From: Annona cherimola
Taxonomy: Eukaryota; Streptophyta; Magnoliopsida; Magnoliales; Annonaceae
Length of the DNA: 64,000 nucleotides
Direction of reading: 5' to 3'
Assembly: GCA_030490835.1 (NCBI GenBank)
Contig: CM059973.1
Location: 52,952,008-53,016,007 of the forward strand
Shown here piece after piece: positions 21,614 to 34,267 of the stretch (position 1 is its first letter; every line of letters begins with the position of its first letter). The notes under the pieces are model-generated. The model had not been told where the DNA came from, ran no database searches, and saw only the letters and a program-made list of their open reading frames with translations. The position numbers and the translations under genes were made by a program.

Positions 21614-22120
21614 TGATAACTCTATAAAAATAGAGTTATTAAGACTCATTTTGTATCCATTTTGAATGCTAGTTCAAGAAAATATATAAATTTTCATAGG
21701 TTTTGCATTACTTTTCATCATTTGTGTATTTCTTACATCTTATTTGATTTTCATGCATTTCTAGTTGAATTTAGTGTAACTTATATTATTTTGGTAGTGT
21801 TAAATTCATTTGATCATTTAGAAATGCTTTTACTTATTTTTTACCTTTCATTATAGAAAAAGGAATGTGATTCTCATAAAAATTTAATACAAAAGAGGAT
21901 GGAATGAAAGAAGAAATTTATCATAAGTGAAGTCCAAGATTTCAAGATAGCAAGATTGGCGCCCTGGCCTCAACAAGCATCACTCCAAAAAAATCTTGAC
22001 AGACAGCAAATGTGTGATGCCCAGTTGCCTAGACATCCTCAATAGCTATTAAATGGGTGCTACATGACCTAAAAAAATTCGGCAGCATTTCCCTATAGCT
22101 ATAAGGAGTGGTGTAGTATG
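21614..22120 (+). repeat. Athila-like element 3, 5' LTR, first part
   Basis: Starts TGATAACTCTATAAAAATAG, forming a perfect 10-bp inverted repeat at 21616-21639. The 3' LTR copy at 50844 starts in the same way. The part near 21955-22060 has the GGCGCC/GTTGCC-type boxes seen in the other Athila LTRs. The right boundary (about 22120) is approximate. Confidence 0.65.
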
Positions 22121-22573
22121 AAGGACCTGTTATATATGAATATCACAATTTCATTTCAAAATATAAACATTTAGCTCTACGTTCACATAGTTACATGCTC
22201 ATACTATAAGGGTATTCATATAGAAAGGAAGTCATCATAACTCATCGTTACAACACAAGAAACCCAAAAGATCACATACATATGTGTCCACATAGATCAT
22301 AACTAAATTTGAAATAACCACATAAAATATTTTTGTCATAGTTGGATCTAACTAAGTAAATGTTTGCATGCAATAGCATAAAAAAGTCCAAAATAACTAA
22401 GAATATAAATGCTAATCTAAATGTCTATAGGATTAGGTCCTCCTCTGGTCTCATCTCGAGGCTCCTCTCCTAGCCTGTAATCTAAAGGCAAAATAACAAA
22501 CCATGTGAGTCTAAATAGACTTAGTAAGTAGATAGCAGTTAGCACAAGGTGAAAAGAAATAAGACTTCGGATA
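22120..22573 (-). other. Unclassified LTR remnant, left part
   Basis: Non-coding. It contains ACCATGTGAGTCTAAATAGA near 22501, similar in style to the ATGAGTCGAAACTCAATAAG segment of the Tekay-type LTRs on the minus strand. I suggest it and 32710-33665 are two parts of one minus-strand LTR split by Sirevirus 2, but found no target duplication. Confidence 0.35.
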
Positions 22574-24282
22574 TGTTGGTCCCGAGTTTAAGGCAAAACC
22601 CAAGAGGGGAGGGGTAAATTTTGATTGTTTAAAATTCTTTCGGTATATTGAATATAACCCCTTGAGAAATAAGTCCCCTTGAGTGAAAAACATGGACAAT
22701 GAAAATGCAAATAGAGAAAGGTAATCAACATAAAAAATTATTGTGGTTCATGACAACCTTCCCTTCTCTACTCTTCCAACTACACTATTGTGTCTTGGGT
22801 TCCACTAAGCCAATGTGATTATATCAAGATCCCTTACACTCTTCTAGATTCTGGCTCTAGGGGGCGTTCACCATATTCACACAAGTGGCGAGTCACACTC
22901 CAACCACATACTACTTGCCTTCACTTGTCATTGGTCTCCAACACCAAACCAAGTGGAATTAGAAATAAATAACGAACAGAAATGTAAAACTACACTTTGC
23001 AGATGTGTAGGAAAAATTTTAGCACTAAGAAGAGCATGTGGAATGAGTTGTTGATGGATTGATTCAGCACTTGCAATCAATTGCACAGTTCTTCTTGAAA
23101 TCTCTTTAATGAGTACTTGAATACTTGAGGATTGGAAGGAAGAAGCTCAATCAATGCTTTAACTAACATTCTCTCTTCCATTTGATGTGTATTAAATAAA
23201 AAATGAGTAAATTCAAATGTTTGGTGGTAGATGACGGGCATTTAATACGCCAACGTTCAAATTTTTCCGACCGTTACGACTCAAGTCCCACTCGGAGTTG
23301 ACTTCAGATACGATTTCACCCAAGTTACAGACTAAAGTTGACTTGGGTTACGACTTTGGTCTTCACTCTTCAGCTTTAAGTCCCACTTAGTGTCTACTTA
23401 GTCTTTCGACTTGACCCAAGTAGCTAGTGAAATCAACTTGGTTTGCGACTTCATTCTCCATTCAGCTCATTTGAACTTGGTGTTCATTATTTGAATCCTT
23501 TAGTTTGTGTATCCTTATTTCTTTAGATTTCAATAACTTCATTTCTTTGAGTGATCCTTTGAACTTTCTTGATTATTGAGCGTGGTCTAGTTCATTTGAG
23601 AATTCTTTGGATGAGCTTGGGTCTTGGATTTTGAATCATGTTGAATGATGTTGCTTGAGTCAATCTTTTCATCCTTAGCTTTTAAACTTCTTGATTTGAC
23701 TTTCTTGTACTTAAAATGAGAGTTAGAGTTGACTTGGTTTGCAACTTCACTCAAGTCGCATGTTGGAGTCAACTTGGGTTGCAATTTGGTTTCATCAAAT
23801 TCTACATCGGACCCCTGAAGATCACTCAAGTGGCTGACGGAGTCGATTTGGGTTGTGACTTCTCCCAAGTCACATGCAAAGTCAACTTCGTGTACGACTT
23901 TGCTTGCTCACTTGTCTGCTATATCATTCTGTCAAAAAATGCATGCTTGAAGTCGATATTGAAGTCGACTTGGGGATCGACTTCACCCAAGTCAGATGTG
24001 AAGTTGACTTTGGGTGCGATTTCGCCTTCTCATGCATCCATAATTTTACTCTGTTAAAAAATATGTATTTGAAGTCGATATCGAAGTCAACTTGGTGATC
24101 GACTTGACTTAAGTCGATGCCTGAGTGGACTTGGCTTGCAACTTGACCTGTCATGCTTTGAATCATGAAATCCCTAAAGCTTAAATCATCTCAACACATA
24201 TATGAGTGTTTTAAACCCTCTCAAATTGAATTGTTAATCATCAAAATATGAATTTTGCTTGATTTTTCATTCATTTACAACA
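22574..24282 (-). repeat. 3' LTR of Sirevirus-like element 2
   Basis: 1709 bp, from TGTTGG to ACAACA, followed by a polypurine tract (ATCTCCCTC on the plus strand). It has one copy of the 50-bp unit that is triplicated in Sirevirus 1, and diverged versions of the GTCGAC-rich zones (23270-23450, 23720-24140). Confidence 0.85.
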
Positions 24283-24907
24283 ATCTCCCTCTTTTTTATG
24301 ATTGACAAAACCAATTTGAGATGAACCTTTCATTTGCTATTAACTTGTGAAATAATATCATTTCCATTGCAAGTAACCTAAGTTGGTGAATTATTTCCTT
24401 AAGTCAATTTCCATAGCATTCAAAACTAAGTCATATATACCCTTACATTCAATTTTCCATTATTAAGTCATTCAAATCAAGTTATATAACAAAAGTTTCA
24501 AACATATAATTCATTTGCCAAATTATCATATCATTCATTCATACGAAGTCATTCCATTCACAATTTGACCAAACCAAATAATAGTAAGTCATTCACACCA
24601 TTAAACTATTTAAAAAAACTGTTCAAAAAATGCTTATGTTGGCCCTAAATACGGTCGACTGAAACCTCAAGTATCCCATAAATTACTAAAATTTCCAAAA
24701 TATCTCTCTCTCCTCAATCACCAAAAAGAGGATAGTAAAAGAAACTGAGATTTGTGAAAAAAGAAAGATGGAATGGCATAGGGCAACTGCTGATCAGGGA
24801 GCATTTGGTTAAGGAGCATATTATAAAGGTATTGGGAGTCAAATGTATTATCAGGTGAAGAGGGAGGTGATGACCTATCTTGAATTGTAGGTTTAGCTCA
24901 GACTAAT
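24283..24907 (-). other. Sirevirus 2 region upstream of its 3' LTR
   Basis: Non-coding. Polypurine tracts on the minus strand at the LTR (24283-24297) and a weaker one near 24719-24732. Ends at the CTAAT duplication of the next insertion. Confidence 0.55.
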
Positions 24908-27900
24908 TGTGGCGCCCCAAATCGAGATGTCACTTCCTTACCTCAAGACCTTATTGATTGGTAAATGTGAATCAGGATTGTTGCCCTGATCACGCGGCGG
25001 GTTCTTAATTGGATCTCGTCCAAAAATTTTTTTCGATTTATTCATTAATCATTTCTTTACAATCAACATCATTCATAATATAAGCGACAATACACTTGTA
25101 ATAAATTTTATCATTTCATTCATAACATCTCTTCATACTTTTCTACAATGAAAGTCTTCTCAACTAAATCATAACATTTCCATTCCTTACATTCATACAT
25201 TCATTCATTGATACACATAGAACTTAAAATTCTAATTAAGTTCATATATACATAAACATAACTTAGAATTTTAAGTCATGTTATCCATACATCATGGCTG
25301 CCATTTTCTACCTTCCTTCATTGCTTAGATTTGCATCCTCTTGAGTTTCCCCAATACTTGTCTAAGGTTTGGGAAAACAAAATATGAGTGACAACTCAGT
25401 AAGCAAGCATTTCATCATTAGGGCAAGACTTCCTTTAAAACCTTTTTCATTAAACATCTTGAACACTTTTTTACTTGAGGACATCCATATGTCCTAAAAT
25501 ATTATCATAAAATCCCTTGTTCATAAGGACAGTTCCAAAACGTATACATAAAACCATCTTTCATTAGTGGACGTTCTACGTCCAAAACATTTTTTTTCTT
25601 AAATCCTTTAGCCAGAAGGACATTCTGATGTCCTAAAACATCATTCACATAAGCCTTTTCGGCAAATGACATTTCTATGTCCAAAACATTTTCCATCATA
25701 AAATTCCTTTATCTAAGAGACATTTGATGTCTCAAAACATTTTGGACATGACTTTCTTGACAATGGACATTCATATGTCCTAAAATACATTCCATTAAAA
25801 TACTTTGGCATTGGACATTCTCATGTCCATAAACACTTATCATTTAAATAATTTGCAAAATGGACATTCTTATGTCCAAAACCAAGTTTGACATATATCC
25901 TTTTCATAATCCCCGTCTTGGGGCTTGTTTATAACAAACAAGGCATATAAAATAAATAAACCATTTTCATAGATGCATTTGTATAAAAAAACATTTTCTT
26001 TCATTCCTGTTATTTACACACTTTTGTGTAAAACACCCTATTTTTAGGGTAATCATTTCATAAAAATCCATTTAGGATAACTTTCATAAAAAACATACTT
26101 TCATGTCCCAATCTTTGGGCTTTTCAAAAGCAAAACATTAGCAAATGCATTTGTCTCCATACAGTAGTGACACTTAGCAAGTGAGCATGCTACCTTTTGG
26201 AAGAAAATCCTTAACAGCACGCTAGCCAGGCGGCTGTTCATTCATCCTACTCCCATCTCAGGGAGGGCACCGCTGGCACTCCTGCATCCCTTAGCGACTT
26301 GGCTATATGTAGAGTGGGCCCCGGCCATCCCGACCGTGCTCTACAACCACCCTATTCCTTGTACTGGTGCACCATACATCATCCTGACAGACTGCAGTCC
26401 GTTTGGTTTAAAATATCATAGACGCAGCCCATGACCTTTTAAATCGGGATCACAGACCGCAGCCTGCATCCATACTCACAAAACATCATAGACCGAAGTC
26501 TATATCTTTTAAAAAAAATTATTTAAAAAAAACACATCACAGACCGCAGTCTGTGTCAACTTGTAAAGCGAGCGCACCCACTTTAAACAAGTTGTCATTT
26601 GAAATTTAGTTTCAGGATGACCTTCCTTAAATTCTTTTAGAATCATTTTGAGTAAAATATTTTGATAAGCATTTGAAATGTTTGAAAAATAATACATCTT
26701 AAAACCCTTATAAAGTAACTCCAAAACTTTTGGATTTTCAAAAATAAACTATGTATTTTTCTAATATTTTTTTGGTTTCCATTTCAGGCCCTTTTTGCTC
26801 ACAAAAGTTATGCAATTATGCTATCCCCTTTTTAACCACCCTGATGATTAAATTATTGTCTATATATCTATTATACCATTTTTTACATAAAGGTGATTGC
26901 ATAGTCTTTTGCATGCCATTTAGCAACCTGAAATCAAACCATTTATAAAATCAACTTATTAGGTTGGTCATCCTTAAATCACATTCAACAACATTGGTAT
27001 AAACATTTTTTAAGACATTTTTATCATAGATTTTCTTATCTAAAGGAAATTAGAACTTTTTGAATATCATTTCAAGGCGTATGGGCTCTGTCCAAATCAT
27101 CGTTTATATTTAATTATCATATCATAGAAAAATCAATCTTTTTCCATAAATTGAATTATTTTTTTTCTTTCATAAACTTAGTTATTTATCATAAAACATC
27201 ATAAGAGAAAACCAAATCTTATCTACTAAAATTACTTTGTAAAAAAGGAAAAATTTCCCTTTTTCTTATAAAATACTTTTGAAACAACATCCTAAAGAAC
27301 TTGCTCACTTAAAAGCAAATTCCTTAAAACCATCGGCATAAAACATAAAATCCTTTGAAAATTAACATCATGGAGAACTTGTTTACTCATAAGCAAATTT
27401 CTCAATTCCATTAACATAAGCATTCCCAACCTTGGTAACACTTGTGATAAATTATTTATCTTAAAAAGTGTCGCTTGCTTCCCATGAAGCAAACCTTAAG
27501 GCTTTTCATTAAAGCCATCATTTTCCAAAACTTGTGGCTTTGCATTAAAGCCGTCATTTTCAAAACTTGTGTTTGCCCATTCGTCAAAACATAGTCATAA
27601 ATATTTCATTCACATATCATTATATAAAAAGAAAACAACATTTTAGAAAGTTCGCTTGCTTACCCGAGATCGCCTTAATCCTTTTCTTCCATTCTTTTCC
27701 TTGCCTTTGCCTAGATAAATGAAAATAACATTTCATTTATTCACATCAACCTTAAATACTTATATCCCTTAGGTTTTCCAACCTACATAAATTCATTTGG
27801 ACTTAGCTTGACCCACTTGTTCATCAAGTCGGGTACTCATACTTAGCACATAGCTTATACATATCAATCATCCATTCATTCATTTTAATACCCTTTATGT

Positions 27901-28925
27901 AGGGTAATCTTACATAAATATAATAATTATTGATTAAATCATTATTTGGAGATTCATTACCTCCATTTATCATTTTTAAGATAGTTTTCATTTTTCACAC
28001 ATCGGTGCTCATTTTAAGCACTTAGTTGCTAACTTAGGTATCATATAATAATCTCAAATTTTGAGATTATCATTTATTTACTAAAATAGCAACCTAATCT
28101 ATGTGTTCCAATCATATCTTTATGCATTTTTGCATTTTAACGCTTCACATAATCCATTTATCATTTTCGACATCAAAACTTGGAAATCGAGTCTTATACG
28201 TAACCCTAAGTTCCATCCTTTCTAAAACTCACCTCTAATAGGTTAAATCCTCATAATCACTTATGATACTTGTTTATATCCCATTGTAATTTAAATTCCA
28301 TCCCAAAAATCTGGAATTTAACATTTACTTTGATTTATTTCTCAATCTGTCCATAATGCTAAAATCAGACGCACTGATCTCTCTAATTTTTAAATCATAA
28401 TAAAATCGAGGAATTTAAATTTGAAATTTATATCATACCTTAATAACTGCATGATCTAACCAAAATAAATATTTTCAGCACAACGTATGAAATATTTATA
28501 TTTATTTTGGTATTTTTACTCTCTTGGATAGAAGCATCAATTTTCATATAGCTCTAATCACGTTAATTATTAGGCATATTTATACCTTTCAATTTTCATC
28601 TTAATTCGCCTTCCCGGCGTTGAGTTATGAATTTTCTAGCATTTGCTATCTTAAATCCATAACTATCAACATAATATTCATTAATTAAACCATAATACAT
28701 GAGGTAATTATCCTCAATATATTCACATTACTTAATCCTCAGTAAGCCTTTTTAATCACATTGACCCATATCGGCTTATATTGATCATTCATAATCACTT
28801 GCCCTAATTGTAATAAATCATCAATATTGCAATGAAAATCATTCATAATTAATCTAAATTATTCAAGACCCATATTTATATGTCAATTGCATGTAAATAA
28901 ACCTTACTTAGGTCTGGGTATCACA
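24908..28925 (-). mobile_element. Tekay-type solo LTR B
   Basis: 4018 bp. On the minus strand it starts TGTGATACCCAGACC and ends GGGGCGCCACA. Perfect CTAAT duplications lie at 24903-24907 and 28926-28930. No internal region. It contains an array of about nine palindromes (25479-25877) and the conserved 3'-terminal block. Its start matches the LTR at 34135 (TGTAATACCCAGACCC). Confidence 0.92.
25479..25877 (-). repeat. Tandem array of about nine palindromes GGACAT-N3/4-ATGTCC
   Basis: Palindromes at 25479, 25569, 25618, 25667, 25718, 25765, 25813 and 25862, plus a degenerate one near 25526. Spacing is about 48 bp (43-51). Arms are mostly GGACAT and ATGTCC, with variants that keep pairing, such as GGACGT/ACGTCC and AGACAT/ATGTCT. 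The spacers share AAAACATTTT and CCTTT-like sequence. Confidence 0.85.
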
Positions 28926-28930
28926 CTAAT

Positions 28931-30400
28931 TCTCCCCAATATGGATCAAAATTGGGTAAGCTAGGCATAGGTTGGATACGCCTACTGCCTGAGGTGAGAT
29001 AAAATTTTGATCTGGGTGATCTTGGACTCCAAGAAGGCTTGATTACCATGCATTTGGGTCATGCAATGATGGAGAGATCTCAGCTCTTTACACACTCTAC
29101 TTTCAAGGCTAGCAAATAGATCACGGATCTCTGTCATGTCCATCACAAGGGCTTAGGCTAGTCGGGATGCTGCTAGAGATGTTTGAGGCAAGTGTGAGGA
29201 ACGAGAGGCTGGGGAAGAGGGCCTTGGCGAGGCAGGTGGCGTGTGAGCCTCCCCCTCAAATGGAGCTACCTCTGGAGACCTAGGCGGTAAGTCTTCTAGC
29301 CGGTTTTGATCTTAGGATGGGTTGCCTCTCAGTCTAGCCTATAGTTTGGTTGCTCTAAATGCCTAAACATCTATCTTCATACGGGTCAACAAGGCTCCGT
29401 TGATGGCATTTGTGGGCTTTGGGACCTCATACGGTTTCTCATCAAGATCAACTAGAAAATGTGCTAGAATCTTGTTAATCTAGGTGCTATAGGGCAAGAC
29501 TCCTTAGGGATTGTCCTTTTTTATCTCAAGTGCCTGCAAAAATAATTGAGGTAAGCTAATCTTGACTCGGTTTGTCTCTTTCCACAAATTCTCTGCCTCT
29601 TGAGGTTTTAGCTTGTTTCTTCTTCCGCCTTTAGGGTAAATACAATGGGCTATTAGAAGTCTTAAAATTCTCAGCTGAGGTGACAAGTCCATGTAGTGTA
29701 GGAACTTAATACCGGAGTGGTATTTGTTGCTACTAGTCAATTGATTGTACATTTGACTAAGTGTGAGACCTTCAAGAAGTGGACATGCAAACATGGGAAC
29801 ACTAAGAATATGGCCCACCATGCTGCGAGCATTGAATTCACTAAGTCCAAGTCCACTTGCTTGTTTAATTTCTACACCCTTGACATATGTAATGTAATTC
29901 TCCTGATCTCATAGATAATAGAATAGACTGGTGAGATTGGTGTAAATTTTTCCATCTCCTTTAACAAGGCAGTCCAAATCAAGCAACTCATCTATACAAA
30001 ATTCATACTCATGAAAACACTGGAAGTCAATGATCTTGGGTAGAAATGTCTTCCTTTCATAAAAATGTTTTTAGAATCTACTATGTTAGCACTCAGTCCA
30101 GAAGTATTCCACTGACATTTTAAGAATTGACTCCTTGGAGTTGGGTTTCCTCTTCTCCTTCCCACGATTTCTACTTCCTCACTTGTTTCATCATGTGTAG
30201 TTTCCCTAGGAAGAGATATAGATAGGTTACCTTCTTAGAATTGAACCTGTCCGCCTGTAGAGGTGGTGGCAACATCCAAAGGCCTCTTGGCTAGAGTCCA
30301 TTGATGCCTAGGCACATCTTCCGTAGTGTTAGATTTAGATGGGTGAGATATAGGGATCCTAGTTGGCTTTGAAACAGCCTTGGGTGCCAATTAAGATAGG
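28931..30400 (-). pseudogene. Sirevirus 2 ORF downstream of pol (env-like position), broken
   Basis: The minus strand carries a decayed coding region. It probably begins near 30392 with APKAVSKPTRIP after a lost ATG. The longest open piece is 29821-29504 (LSQMYNQLTSSNKYHSGIKF, LRILRLLIAHCIYPKGGRR). Past a stop it continues INKILAHFLVDLDEKPYEVP and then a Pro/Ser-rich tail with a coiled-coil-like end. Some Sireviruses carry an extra ORF here, sometimes called env-like. The layout also recalls the ORF3 domain of Athila element 1. No membrane segment or signal peptide is evident. Stops and shifts make it inactive. Confidence 0.55.
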
Positions 30401-30809
30401 GGTAAGGTAAAATTGAGATTAGAGGAGATTAGAATGTGGAGAGCTGAAAATCAGAGGTATTTGGCTCTATTTTGAGAGATTAGAGCTTTGGGGAATGGAG
30501 AAAATCGAAGTCGGAGTGAAAAGGGAGAGCAAGAGAGAAGATCCAGATCTGTGCCCAAATAGCCAAACGAATCGATGCTCGCGGAGTTAACTTTGAACCC
30601 TAAGTCAGATTCGAAGTCTACTTCACTCATTCGAAGTTGACTTCAGCGAAGTCGACATGGGATAAGTGGAGTCGACTTATTTCCACCTACCTAAGTAGAT
30701 ATTTTCCATATGATACCCATTTTACAAAATTCTACTAGTATATCATTTCGGCAAACATAATAGCCACAAACAACATATTAAACACCAATTTTGCAATTTT
30801 ACACCTGTT
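30401..30809 (-). other. Sirevirus 2 intergenic region between pol and downstream ORF
   Basis: Non-coding. Contains GAAGTCGAC/GAGTCGACTT palindromes at about 30610-30690 like those of the LTRs, and purine/pyrimidine-rich leader-like sequence. Confidence 0.5.
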
Positions 30810-32709
30810 TCATGTTTCAACATCAATCATATCCATTTCATTCCTAATTTTATAAAATAATTCATTTCCCAAGGGTTTGGTAAAAATATATGTAATTTGA
30901 TCTTTAGTTTTAACATATTCCAAATAAATATCATGATTTTCAATATGTTCTCTAATAAAATGATGTCTAACATATATGTGTTTGGTTCTAGAATGTAATA
31001 TGAGATTCTTAGTTAAGCAAGTAGCACTTGTATTATCACATCTGACAAATATATCTTTGTAATCTATCCCATAATCTCTAAGTTGTTGTCTCATCCAAAG
31101 TAATTTGGCACAATAGCTCCTGACGGTTATTTATTCGATTTTCGCAGTAGATAGAGAAACACTAGTCTATTTTATTGAAAACTATAAAACTATCATATTT
31201 CTTATAAATTGACATGTTCTACTAGTACTTCTTCTATCTACCTTGTAACCGGCAAAATCTGCATCCGAGTAGTCGATTAGATCAAATGTTGAGCCCTTGG
31301 GATACCATAAACCTAAGTTGGTAGTATCAATCAAATATCTGAAAATTCTTTCTACAACTACCAAATGAGATTTTTTGGGATTAAGAACACATGCAAACAC
31401 TAAATAGTATATTTGGTCTAGATACAATCAAATATAGCAAAGATCCTATCATACTTCTATACAGTTTTTGATCAACTTGCTTACCTTTTTCATCCTTGTC
31501 AATTTAGTAGAACTCATGGGAGTATTTGCTCCTTTGCTACTTTGCATTCCAAACTTCTTGAGCATTTCCTTGATATACTTGGATTAATTTATAAAAAAAA
31601 TTTATTTAGTTGTTTGATTTGTAATCCAAGGAAGAAATTAAGTTCGTCCATCATGCTCATTTCAAATTCATTTTGCATTAGCTTGGAAAATTCTTGGCAT
31701 AGAGATTTATTAGCACCACCAAATCCAATATCATCTACATAAATTTGAACAATTAGTATATCTTTCCCTTTGTATTTAATGAATAGAGTAGTATTGACTT
31801 TTTGTCTTCAAAATTTATGATCAATAAAACATTTACTTAGCATTTCATAGTAAGCTCTTCGAGTTTATTTTAGTCCATATAAGGCTTTGGTTAACTTATA
31901 AATAAATTTGGATTGATCCTTTTTCTCAAAGGTTGAAGGTTGTTCAATATACACCTCTTCATTAAGATATCCATTCAAAAGTGTACTTCTAACATCCATT
32001 TGGAACAATTTGAAACTCATATGAGATGCAAATGCTAGTAAAATTTGTATAACTTCTAAATTAGTCACGGGGGCATATGATTCTTCAAAATTAATTCCTT
32101 CCTCTTGAGAATACCCCTTGGCCACAAGTCTAGCTTTATTTTTTATAATAAGTCCACTTTCACCTAATTTATTCCTAAAGACTCATTTAGTACCAATAAC
32201 CATGCACTCCTTAAGTCTAGAAACTAGGTGTCATACTTGGTTCCATTCAAATTGATTTAGCTCTTCTTGCATAGCAATAATCCAGTTTACATTATTAAGA
32301 GTTTGATCAAATGAATTTGGCTCTTTTTTGGATACAAAAGCAAAATGTCCACATATATTTTGTCTAGAGCCTCTAGTTTTTACACCTTCATATATGTCAC
32401 CAATCACTTAGTCAATTGGATGACCATTTTTGAATTTTAGGTCTTCAGGAGTTTTGTAGGGAATATTATCTCCACTTACGTCCTTATTTAGGCTTTGACC
32501 TTGCTTGCTTTCTTCTCCCCCTTGCTTTTTCACTTGTAGCTTTTCAAAAAATTTTGATAAATCACCTTCATAACTTAGTTCATCGTCTTTCTTAGGAGTT
32601 GGGTTAATTTTATCAAATATAACATGAATGGATTCTTCTACAACTTGGTTCATTTTGTTGAAAACTCTATATGCTTTGGTATTTGATGAATATCCAAGAA
32701 ATAACATCT
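30810..32709 (-). pseudogene. Copia pol remnant: integrase tail, reverse transcriptase, RNase H
   Basis: Minus-strand homology to the pol of Sirevirus 1, with many stops and frameshifts. 32707-32408 encodes the integrase C-terminus ([16 protein letters not shown]). 32125-31865 encodes reverse transcriptase ([29 protein letters not shown]). The catalytic YVDD lies near 31735. 31427-31182 and 31094-30810 encode RNase H (IFRYLIDTTNLGLWYPKG, DADFAGYKVDRRSTS, RCDNTSATCLTKN, RTKHIYVRHHFIRE). This copy shows the RNase H segment that Sirevirus 1 has lost. Confidence 0.88.
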
Positions 32710-33665
32710 AATTATATAAAGAATGCTAATGGGTTGTCTATTTTACAAAAATACATAGTAACATCTAACTCTCCTATAAACGCTATTAACCATAAACTGT
32801 CACGAACCCTAATGTCCTAAACCACAAAATTGTTGGACAGTATCCCGTCGCACCAACCTATATCATGTTTAAGATGATATTCCATCACTAATTCGAGAAG
32901 GGACGACATCTACTTACCTTGATTGTGATTTCCCCCAAAATAGTGGCCCTATACTCGGATCTTCGGGATTTTGAACTTCCTTGATGTGATCGACAATCTT
33001 CAAAGTAGTTTAGAAGAGATTTTGGAAAGATCTAGGACTACTAAGACTGAGACGAAGGGAGGAAGGAAAGAAGAAGTAGAAGAAGAGGGGAAGAGAGATG
33101 GATTTGAATGAAGCCCTAGCGCAGGCCCTTCTTTTAACTAAACCCTCACTAAGACAGGTCGAGCCCAAGCATGGGCTGAGGCAATCACAATTTACAACTT
33201 GCTTTCTCACCCATATGACTAAGTAAACTAAAAATTTCCCTAAGGGAGTTGCTCTTTTGACCGCTGCGACTTGACTGAGTAGGTCAAACCCCGTATCTAC
33301 TCTAAGAAGTAGAAGATAGTCATAGTGCCCTAAACAATGTGCCAATCATTTAAATTAATACTCAACAAATCACATCATAACTAGGGGCCACAACTACAGA
33401 AACATGCGAGTGCATAACTCATACTCATGTCTAACATGCTTGCGAGTGGTGTCTCATGCAACCCTATGTACTAAGGCTATATTGCATGCATGTATACACT
33501 ACACGACCCCTAGATGCCATATATATATATATACATTTTGTAATACACTAACATTATTAATTTCAGGCAGCATATTCATAAATTACCTCATAGGCAAGGG
33601 TTATAATTTAAAAAACATGATCTTCACAAAATGGCAACTTCCAGACAGATTGATGCCACTATGCT
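32710..33665 (-). other. Unclassified LTR-like remnant, right part
   Basis: No recognisable protein. Read on the minus strand it has a weak TATA-like TTAAAAGAAG near 33135, then a pyrimidine-rich leader (about 33050-33110), then CAAGGTAAGTAG near 32915, which is splice-donor-like. This promoter/leader order suggests an LTR. Boundaries and family are uncertain. Confidence 0.35.
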
Positions 33666-34134
33666 AGATGCACTTTTGTGAAAAATTCATATGTGTTGAG
33701 CTCCAAATTTAGAGGGGTATAAATACTTCTCTTAGGGTTTAAAATATATAAGCAAGGAGGCACGAACGAGAGGCAAGATGAGGAGAAAAATAAGGGCTCC
33801 AAAGCTAGAGGTGGAGAACAAGATGGAGATTAACTTGAAGGAGGAATCCAACTAAGTTTCATCTTCTCTTTCTATCTATTCTCTTATTTTTATTATTATC
33901 CTTCATTAACATGTAATTAAACTTGGTTTTGATGAGATTTGGAATAATGTTTATTGGCCAAAACTCTTTGTGGTGGAAACTTATGATAACTTTGAATTCT
34001 AAACTATGTTGAAATGGTTTCTTTGTGCTTAAACGATTATATGAATTTTCTGTAGCTTGTGTTGTGAGATTTACCTTTACATATTGTGTTTAATGCTAAT
34101 ACAAGCTCAACCACCTGGTAGATTGATGTAATAT
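33666..34134 (+). repeat. Athila-like element 3, 5' LTR, middle part
   Basis: Contains a TATA box (33718-33725), then sequence collinear with 5040-5290 of the other Athila LTR (for example GTGTTGTGAGATTTACC near 34061). Ends at the AATAT duplication of the next insertion; continues at 38653. Confidence 0.6.
33718..33725 (+). promoter_or_regulatory. TATA box of Athila-like element 3
   Basis: TATAAATA in AGGGGTATAAATACTTC. Confidence 0.55.
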
Positions 34135-34267
34135 TGTAATACCCAGACCCAAGTAGGACTTATATAATTGCATTTAAGGTGTAATTATGATTTATGTATG
34201 AATTGATTGATTTTTGGATGATTTTTATGAATTGATGAATTTTGCAATTAGGGTTTGCAATTAAGAA

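Larger units (their letters stand above)
22574..32709 (-). mobile_element. Sirevirus-like Ty1/Copia element 2, decayed and 5'-truncated
   Basis: Minus strand. 3' LTR at 22574-24282, a polypurine tract next to it, a downstream ORF remnant, and pol remnants to 32709 where homology stops inside the integrase tail. The LTR start (TGTTGGTCCCGAG) and the first 100 bp match Sirevirus 1. A Tekay-type solo LTR is inserted at 24908-28925. Gag, the 5' LTR and the right target duplication are missing. Confidence 0.85.

Noticed and set aside
25479..25877. Regularly spaced repeats resembling a CRISPR array
   Set aside because: The repeated core is a 16-bp palindrome, the spacers are similar to each other, and the sequence lies in a plant LTR.
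28931..30400. A true envelope gene in Sirevirus 2
   Set aside because: The position is env-like, but I see no signal peptide, transmembrane segment or cleavage site, and the reading frame is broken.
33010..33345. 111-codon minus-strand frame
   Set aside because: It lies in an unclassified LTR-like remnant across a pyrimidine-rich leader and has no domain I recognise; chance is the simplest explanation.
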